NCBI GenBank assembly: GCA_002243285.1
Contig: CP022585.1
Coordinates: forward strand, 682,001-746,000
DNA: 64,000 nt
Direction of reading: 5' to 3'
Source of the DNA: Candidatus Fluviicola riflensis
GTDB lineage: Bacteria; Bacteroidota; Bacteroidia; Flavobacteriales_D; Crocinitomicaceae
In this document: piece after piece, positions 58,368 to 64,000 of the stretch
Layout of the letters: each line of letters opens with the position of its first letter
How positions within the stretch are numbered: the stretch's first letter is position 1
The notes under the pieces: model-generated
Database searches by the model: none
What the model was told of the DNA's origin: nothing
What the model saw: only the letters and a program-made list of their open reading frames with translations
Translations under genes and position numbers: made by a program

Positions 58368-60458
58368 ATGGGAGAACCAGTTTTGAACGGATCAAATCTT
58401 CAGATTAAAACCGATAAAGCAACAATCTTAAAAGCATTTAGATTGATGTCAACGGCTAAAACATTGGCTGAAAAATACGAGGCAAACAAAGAAGTAACGG
58501 CTAAATATGTTCACGCTACTTCGCGCGGACATGAAGCAATCCAGCTTGCTGTTGGCCTACAATTGAAACCGCAGGATTGGGTTGCTCCCTATTACAGAGA
58601 TGATAGTATTCTTTTGGGAATAGGAATGACTCCCTATGAACTGATGCTTCAGATATTTGCCAAAAAAGATGATCCGTTTTCCGGCGGAAGAACCTATTAT
58701 TCTCATCCTTCACTCAACCGTGAAGACATGCCCAAAATACCTCACCAATCTTCGGCTACAGGTATGCAGGCAATCCCGACTACCGGTGTTGCGATGGGAA
58801 TTCAATACAAAGAAAAAACAGGAATTGCACTTGATTATAACGGTGAAAATCCGGTGGTGGTTTGCTCATTGGGCGACGCCTCTTGTACGGAAGGTGAAGT
58901 TTCGGAAGCATTCCAAATGGCTGCGCTGAAACAATTCCCGATTGTTTACCTTGTACAGGATAATGGTTGGGATATCTCAGCGAATGCTGCCGAAACACGG
59001 GCACAGGATATTACACATTACGCACGCGGATTCAACGGAATTGAAGTACGAACCATTGACGGAAGTGATTTTGACCTTTCGTTCCAAACGATCAAAGAAG
59101 TATTTGACATTGTGCGAAAAGAGCGCCGGCCATTCATTGTACATGCTAAAGTCCCGCTATTAGGACACCATACTTCAGGTGTACGAAAAGAATGGTATCG
59201 CGATGATTTGGAAGAAGCTGCTTCCCGCGATCCATATCCGAAATTAAAGGAATTGGTGCGTGAAATGGCAGATGAAGCTGATATCATCAACATAGAAGCA
59301 GATGTTCGCAAGTTAGTTGATGCCGATTATGATCGTGCTTTAAATGCCGAAGATCCTTCTCCTGAAATGGTGCGCGATTTTATTTTCGCCCCAACTCCGG
59401 TAACCGAAGAGAAAGGTGAACGCGAACCGAAAGGAAAGAAAAAAACGGTGATGGTTGACAGCGCATTATTTGCCGTCAGAGAATTAATGCAGGCTCATCC
59501 TGAAGCACTTTTGTACGGACAGGATGTAGGTGGCCGCCTGGGCGGTGTTTTCCGTGAAGCTGCTACATTGGCTCAAACTTTTGGTGACGATCGCGTATTC
59601 AATACACCAATCCAGGAAGCGTTTATTATCGGTTCCACGGTGGGTATGTCGGCTGTAGGTTTGAAGCCGTTTGTGGAAGTGCAATTTGCCGATTATATCT
59701 GGCCGGGACTCAACCAATTATTTACAGAAGTCAGCCGTTCATATTACCTGTCAAATGGAAAATGGCCGGTTAGTTGTGTAATTCGTGTTCCGATTGGTGC
59801 TTACGGGTCTGGCGGACCTTACCATTCATCAAGTGTGGAGTCGGTTTTGACCAATATCCGTGGAATCAAAGTGGTTTATCCTTCGACAGGTGCCGATTTG
59901 AAAGGATTGATGAAAGCATCTTTTTATGATCCGAATCCGGTGGTGATTTTGGAGCACAAAGGATTGTATTGGTCAAAAATTCCGGGTACGGAAGGCGCGA
60001 TGTCTATTGAACCGGATGAAGATTACATTATTCCATTGGGAAAAGCCAGGTTGGTGCAGGAAGCCGATACTGATGCCATTTCCAAAGGCGAATCTTGTGT
60101 GGTCATTACTTACGGAAGAGGTGTATACTGGACTTTGGAAGCTTCAAAAGCATTTGAAGGACGAGTAGAAATACTTGATTTACGCACCTTGAATCCATTG
60201 GATATGGAGGCAATAGGAACGTCAGTATGCCGTCACGGAAAAGTGATGCTGGTAACGGAAGAATCGGTAGAGGCTTCATTTACATTAGGCTTGGCCGGAC
60301 GTATTCAGCGCGATCATTTCAAAGCATTGGATGCACCATTATCAATTGTCGGTTCGCAAGATACACCAGCTATTCCACTCAATTCTATTCTAGAAGCTGA
60401 GTTGTTGCCGAATGCAGATAAAGTGCAGCAAGCAATCGAATTGTTGTTGAGTTACTAA
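58368..60458 (+). CDS. 2-oxoacid (branched-chain type) dehydrogenase E1, alpha-beta fusion
   Basis: A 696-residue single chain combining both E1 subunits. Alpha part (about 1-340): HATSRGHEAIQLAVGLQL, VAPYYRDDSILLGIGM, and the thiamine diphosphate motif GDASCTEGEVSEAFQMAAL...DNGW. Beta part (about 360-696): LYGQDVGGRLGGVFREA, FNTPIQEAFIIGSTVGMSA, RVPIGAYGSGGPYHSSSVE and TEESVEASFTLG. It decarboxylates branched-chain 2-oxoacids (or pyruvate) and passes the acyl group to E2. No E2 or E3 gene is in the window. Fused E1 is common in Bacteroidota. Confidence 0.9.
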   Translation: MGEPVLNGSNLQIKTDKATILKAFRLMSTAKTLAEKYEANKEVTAKYVHATSRGHEAIQLAVGLQLKPQDWVAPYYRDDSILLGIGMTPYELMLQIFAKKDDPFSGGRTYYSHPSLNREDMPKIPHQSSATGMQAIPTTGVAMGIQYKEKTGIALDYNGENPVVVCSLGDASCTEGEVSEAFQMAALKQFPIVYLVQDNGWDISANAAETRAQDITHYARGFNGIEVRTIDGSDFDLSFQTIKEVFDIVRKERRPFIVHAKVPLLGHHTSGVRKEWYRDDLEEAASRDPYPKLKELVREMADEADIINIEADVRKLVDADYDRALNAEDPSPEMVRDFIFAPTPVTEEKGEREPKGKKKTVMVDSALFAVRELMQAHPEALLYGQDVGGRLGGVFREAATLAQTFGDDRVFNTPIQEAFIIGSTVGMSAVGLKPFVEVQFADYIWPGLNQLFTEVSRSYYLSNGKWPVSCVIRVPIGAYGSGGPYHSSSVESVLTNIRGIKVVYPSTGADLKGLMKASFYDPNPVVILEHKGLYWSKIPGTEGAMSIEPDEDYIIPLGKARLVQEADTDAISKGESCVVITYGRGVYWTLEASKAFEGRVEILDLRTLNPLDMEAIGTSVCRHGKVMLVTEESVEASFTLGLAGRIQRDHFKALDAPLSIVGSQDTPAIPLNSILEAELLPNADKVQQAIELLLSY

Positions 60459-60620
60459 TGATTTTTCTATCATAAAACAACTGACAAGATTTTATTATCC
60501 CCAGGCGCACTAATTAACACCACGAGGCGGATAACTATCCCAAACGCGTGTGTTTATGGCGTTCTTTCAGTGTAATTTTAGTGAGTAGAAGTTCGTATTA
60601 CTTCTTCGAATACTCTGATC

Positions 60621-61853
60621 ATGACAGATCGCGTAATAGCATCGCTGGAGAATAAACTGGAAGTAGGGGAGTTTCGCTTGAACTCGCTGCTCGAAATCAC
60701 GCGCGCCATTACCACCAATCAATCCGTAGAACAACTCACTCGCCTGTTTTCCTTTATTATGCAGGAACAGTTGGGATTCGACCGTTTTGTGTTATTCAAT
60801 AAAGAGGTAGAATGGAGTTGTTTGTTGAAAGTTGGATTGCGAAGCAAAATCAAGGAAATTGATGTGAAACAAGAATTATCCCGTTTTCGCGAGATTACGG
60901 TGATCGAATCAAGTTATTCGCAGGTATTGAATGAGTTTGATGTCATCGTACCCGTTTTACATAAGAACGAACCACTGGCTTATTTGCTTATTGCCGGCTT
61001 GGGAAATCGCGGGGTGAAACTCACTGAAACGTTAAATCAGGTTAGTTTTATTCAAACGCTTGCCAATATTGTGGTGATGGCGATTGAAAACAAACGCATG
61101 GCCAAAGAACAGGTGAAACAGGCACGTTTGAAAAAAGAGCTCGAAGTGGCTTCCGAAATGCAAAAATTGCTTTTTCCGGCCGATTTACCGACCAACAAGC
61201 GTATGGATATTTCTGCGAGATATATTCCAAGGCATGAAGTTGGTGGTGATTATTATGATTTTATTCCGCTGGGCGACGATCAGTATATTATCTGCATTGC
61301 AGATGTCTCCGGTAAAGGAATCAGTGCTGCCATGCTGATGGCCAATTTTCAGGCAACCATTCGTACGTTGTTTAATTACCAGCGTTTTGAACTGGAATTC
61401 CTCATCAGTGAACTCAACAAAAAAGTAATGACCAGCGCCAAAGGGGAAAAGTTCATCACCTTTTTTGTGGCACAATACAATGCAACTACCCGCGAATTAA
61501 CTTATGTAAACGCCGGACACAATCAACCGTTTATTACCAACGGAAAAGAAGTGAAATTACTCGACATTGGTTGCGTAGGTTTGGGAATGTTTGATGAAAT
61601 GCCCTTCATTCAAGTGGGAAAAGAAATCCTGGCACCGAATACCACATTGGTGTTGTATACAGATGGAGTAGTGGAACTGGAGAATGAACGCAATCAGCAG
61701 TTTGAGCTGGAAAACCTGATCAAACTGGTGCACAATTTCTATCGCCTTAGCATGGAAGACATGAATAACCTGGTGTTTTCCAAACTCGACGAATGGCGCG
61801 GTACCCGAAAATTAGTCGATGACACAGCGGTTTTTTCCTGCCGGTTCTTTTAA
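60621..61853 (+). CDS. GAF domain PP2C-type (SpoIIE) phosphatase
   Basis: A 410-residue cytoplasmic protein. Residues about 15-165 are GAF-like, 165-190 a coiled linker (VKQARLKKELEVASEMQKLLFP), and about 195-410 a PP2C/SpoIIE phosphatase with metal motifs GGDYYDF, ADVSGKGISAAMLMA, YTDGVVELEN and DDTAVF. RsbU-like enzymes dephosphorylate anti-sigma antagonists, but no anti-sigma or STAS gene is adjacent. The 162-bp gap before it shows no clear promoter. Confidence 0.88.
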   Translation: MTDRVIASLENKLEVGEFRLNSLLEITRAITTNQSVEQLTRLFSFIMQEQLGFDRFVLFNKEVEWSCLLKVGLRSKIKEIDVKQELSRFREITVIESSYSQVLNEFDVIVPVLHKNEPLAYLLIAGLGNRGVKLTETLNQVSFIQTLANIVVMAIENKRMAKEQVKQARLKKELEVASEMQKLLFPADLPTNKRMDISARYIPRHEVGGDYYDFIPLGDDQYIICIADVSGKGISAAMLMANFQATIRTLFNYQRFELEFLISELNKKVMTSAKGEKFITFFVAQYNATTRELTYVNAGHNQPFITNGKEVKLLDIGCVGLGMFDEMPFIQVGKEILAPNTTLVLYTDGVVELENERNQQFELENLIKLVHNFYRLSMEDMNNLVFSKLDEWRGTRKLVDDTAVFSCRFF

Positions 61854-61866
61854 CCTTTTCTTAGAA

Positions 61867-64000
61867 TCACCTCATTAAGTACATCTTCCCGAATTCTTTC
61901 TTGAAATGACTGTCAGCTTCAGTTTCACGGTGCTTGATGTCTTCTCCGTTGATCTTCGCTTTTACGCGGTATAAATAAACGCCGTTTGCAAGTGGGTCGC
62001 CAAATTCATCGGTTCCGTCCCATGCGTATTCAGAAATATTACGACCAATCGAAATCGGACCGATCTCATCTTCGGTAATTTCACGCACAACACGTCCGGT
62101 AACAGTCATGATCTGGATAATCATTTCTTCCGGTTCCTCGGTTCCTGTAAGTGTAAACACAAAACGGGTACTGGTTGAGAATGGATTTGGGTAATTCATC
62201 AAATACGTAATCGATGATTCACGAACGATTTCAAATGAAATCCGGTACTCAATATCGCCCGAAATATTTCCGCTGCGGTCGGTGCCTTGTACAATCAATG
62301 AGTATTCTCCATCTGTTTCAAACATCGTCGGATACAGAATTTTAAACTTTTTGTTTTGTGCATCTGCTGCAATCCATTGCATTACTGTATTACCGCTTCC
62401 GTCAATGAAAGGAATGCGTTTTTGCACGCCATCCGGATCTGTAATATAAACTCCGAATAGCGTAGTGTCGCTGATGTCGTTCATGATCAGGTAAGGATTA
62501 TCGTCTTTCAACGTAATCAAAATTTCGCTTTCAGGATCAATGATATCGCCGTTCAGAATATGTGTACCGTTAAATGTTACATCCAGAATCGGGTGAACAT
62601 CATCTGTTTCTACCTTAAATGGAATTTGTAACAGGTTGTTGAAATGGTATTGTTCCGGTTGATCGGTAACATAAATAGAACCATTTACATACGGATTTAC
62701 TTCCATCCAGAGTGAATTTTGTCCGGACAGACCAACGGTTGAAAACTGAATGGTATCGCGAATAAAATCGGCTACCAACAATGGCTCCTGACGTGGATAA
62801 GCAATCGGATGTTTGACACGGTTGGCATCTTCCACCCAATAATTCACCAACAGTGAATCCATGTCAAAATCACTGATGTTTCTTACATCCACCGCAAATG
62901 AAACCAGTTGACCTTCCTGTAGTGTGTCTTGCACCGGATCAAAATAATAGGCCGTTGTTCCATCAATTGCCGCTTCCGGAACCGGTTGATATAATACATG
63001 TAAACGATCTACCTGGCCCGGAGTTAAGAAAAGATTGTCTTCATAATACATTCCTAAACGCAGGTAGGGATATAAGTCTGCATCAACCAGGTTATTCAGT
63101 TGAAGAATCGAATCATTCGGAGTAAATAGCGTGTCAATTGTTAGTTGAATGGTTCCTGAGATGTCGTGCGCCTCAATGAGTAAGCGCACACTATCGGTGG
63201 CGAATAATTCCAGTGAATCACGTTTCCAATACATGGTTCCCCAATTCAATGCCGGGCCGATTAATGGTGTTCGTTCAACTCCGGCGTTTTCAATAGTCAA
63301 TACTTGTCCGGTAACCGTAATGGATGTATTGGAATCGGATGCCCCGAAATGATCTTCAACCATTGAAGACGGAACACCTTTTTGGAAAAACAGCGCAAAC
63401 GGTTTTTCCGGCTGCGTATTATTGACTACTGTCGCGCCTAAATTTTGGAATGTATTGTAAAGCGTAGGCTGGTAAAGATCCCAATTGGAATATTCTGTTG
63501 CCACTGTAGTGTAAACGCCAACATAGTAACCATCAGGAATTTCATTTTCCAGCATGTTTTCCAGTGCATTTAACTGCGCCGGATCACTTTGAACGAATGA
63601 AAAGTAATTTTCATAACGTGTCCTGCAATCCGGGCAAATAGTTGGATCAATGCCATCAGGATTATCATTTCCGTTACCGAATCCATGGGTTGGATTCAAG
63701 TTCAGAAATCTTGAAGCCCATGGAATAAGCGTAATAGGGTCTAATACACACACAAATACGGCGGGAACCGAGTTGTAAATGGAGCTATAATCCAAGGGAT
63801 CACCTCCATCTAAATACCAGCCGGTACTTAACATCTCATAATCGTTGGTTGTAACGACCACTTCGTGGGTATCCGGTTCGCTGAATTTGCGTAATCGATC
63901 AGTGCGATCGTAGTCAATATTGTAAAAATCGTTTTTCTTGAATTGGAAGAAATGGTCTTGTCCCCAGCCGATTTTGCCATTGATGTATTGAAACGAGTAT
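61867..64000 (-). CDS. Large surface protein, PorU2/C25-like, C-terminal part (5' end outside window)
   Basis: The frame stays open to the right edge (about 710 residues visible, beginning YSFQYINGKIGWGQDHFFQF). An ILEI-like segment (about 110-160: ALENMLENEIPDGYYVGVYT) is followed by several beta-sandwich modules and a FlgD-like ending (MNYPNPFSTSTRFVFTLTG, GVYLYRVKAKINGEDI). This layout is what I expect of the C-terminal half of PorU2-type T9SS sortase-like proteins or other gingipain-related C25 proteins; the catalytic domain would lie upstream, unseen. The specific call is tentative. It converges on the PP2C gene, 13 nt apart. Confidence 0.5.
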   Translation of the reverse strand, partial: YSFQYINGKIGWGQDHFFQFKKNDFYNIDYDRTDRLRKFSEPDTHEVVVTTNDYEMLSTGWYLDGGDPLDYSSIYNSVPAVFVCVLDPITLIPWASRFLNLNPTHGFGNGNDNPDGIDPTICPDCRTRYENYFSFVQSDPAQLNALENMLENEIPDGYYVGVYTTVATEYSNWDLYQPTLYNTFQNLGATVVNNTQPEKPFALFFQKGVPSSMVEDHFGASDSNTSITVTGQVLTIENAGVERTPLIGPALNWGTMYWKRDSLELFATDSVRLLIEAHDISGTIQLTIDTLFTPNDSILQLNNLVDADLYPYLRLGMYYEDNLFLTPGQVDRLHVLYQPVPEAAIDGTTAYYFDPVQDTLQEGQLVSFAVDVRNISDFDMDSLLVNYWVEDANRVKHPIAYPRQEPLLVADFIRDTIQFSTVGLSGQNSLWMEVNPYVNGSIYVTDQPEQYHFNNLLQIPFKVETDDVHPILDVTFNGTHILNGDIIDPESEILITLKDDNPYLIMNDISDTTLFGVYITDPDGVQKRIPFIDGSGNTVMQWIAADAQNKKFKILYPTMFETDGEYSLIVQGTDRSGNISGDIEYRISFEIVRESSITYLMNYPNPFSTSTRFVFTLTGTEEPEEMIIQIMTVTGRVVREITEDEIGPISIGRNISEYAWDGTDEFGDPLANGVYLYRVKAKINGEDIKHRETEADSHFKKEFGKMYLMR

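Noticed and set aside
1..64000. rRNA and tRNA genes
   Set aside because: All gaps were read for tRNA-like TTCGANTC/CCA patterns and rRNA-like conserved blocks; none was convincing.

Overview
The window reads as chromosomal DNA of a Bacteroidota (Flavobacteriia-like) bacterium, most like the Fluviicola/Crocinitomicaceae type. That placement is an inference from gene content and signals: -7 promoter elements of the form TAnnTTTG, a type IX secretion (T9SS) C-terminal sorting domain, SprB-like repeats, a DAHP synthase-chorismate mutase fusion, a fused alpha/beta 2-oxoacid dehydrogenase E1, and MuiA-family proteins carrying carboxypeptidase-regulatory-like inserts. No rRNA, tRNA, phage, transposase or CRISPR array was found. 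Genes are densely packed; the accessory content lies in intergenic inverted-repeat elements and regulatory leaders.

Layout. 1-0.7 kb: the end of a NUDIX hydrolase and a MazG-like pyrophosphohydrolase (nucleotide sanitation). 0.9-5.5 kb: a phosphate block with a PiT transporter, its DUF47 partner, an OprO/P-like porin and a PhoB-like response regulator, with TTAAC/GTTAA sites before the porin. 5.9-8.7 kb: a second response regulator, tsaB and an Fsr-type MFS exporter. 9-15.4 kb: a complete trp operon on the minus strand (trpE-G-D-C-F-B-A). 15.9-18.2 kb, divergent: DAHP synthase-chorismate mutase and aroA. 18.5-26.2 kb: an M14 carboxypeptidase, two tandem MuiA-family proteins, a TPR/PD40 protein and an EI24/CysZ-like membrane protein. 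26.4-37.4 kb: purB, a secreted unknown, lnt, and an rnhB-anchored propeller-OmpA/TSP3 cluster. 37.9-40.3 kb: a T9SS-sorted adhesin-like protein. 40.5-49.2 kb: fatty acid beta-oxidation genes with a MarR regulator, a sensor kinase and a PaaI thioesterase. 49.3-64 kb: a lipoprotein plus a 1193-residue WG-repeat-like protein, a DUF2461 protein, a DPP4-like peptidase, an XRE-Fic protein, a BCKDH-type E1 fusion, a GAF-PP2C phosphatase and the C-terminal part of a large T9SS-type surface protein.

The most striking signal is in the 426-bp gap between trpE and the DAHP synthase gene. Each divergent transcript appears to start with a short leader peptide rich in aromatic residues followed by an intrinsic terminator. 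On the trpE side the peptide is MIRMNNTQCWWQFSFLDDWH; on the DAHP synthase side it is MMLFLSIQQGTYWWIAFKR. This is the architecture of ribosome-mediated transcription attenuation: one switch reads Trp, the other reads Tyr, Trp and Phe in front of the common-pathway enzyme. Both leader start codons lie only 4-7 nt after a TAnnTTTG element, suggesting leaderless translation.

A second layer is a set of dispersed imperfect palindromic elements: three copies of a composite TTTCCCACGAAT element with an adjacent covarying hairpin, two CCACAGAT elements flanking lnt, two CGTAATATTGC inverted repeats, and several single copies. They look like non-autonomous repeats. Some supply gene ends: the fsr and trpA stop codons lie inside them.
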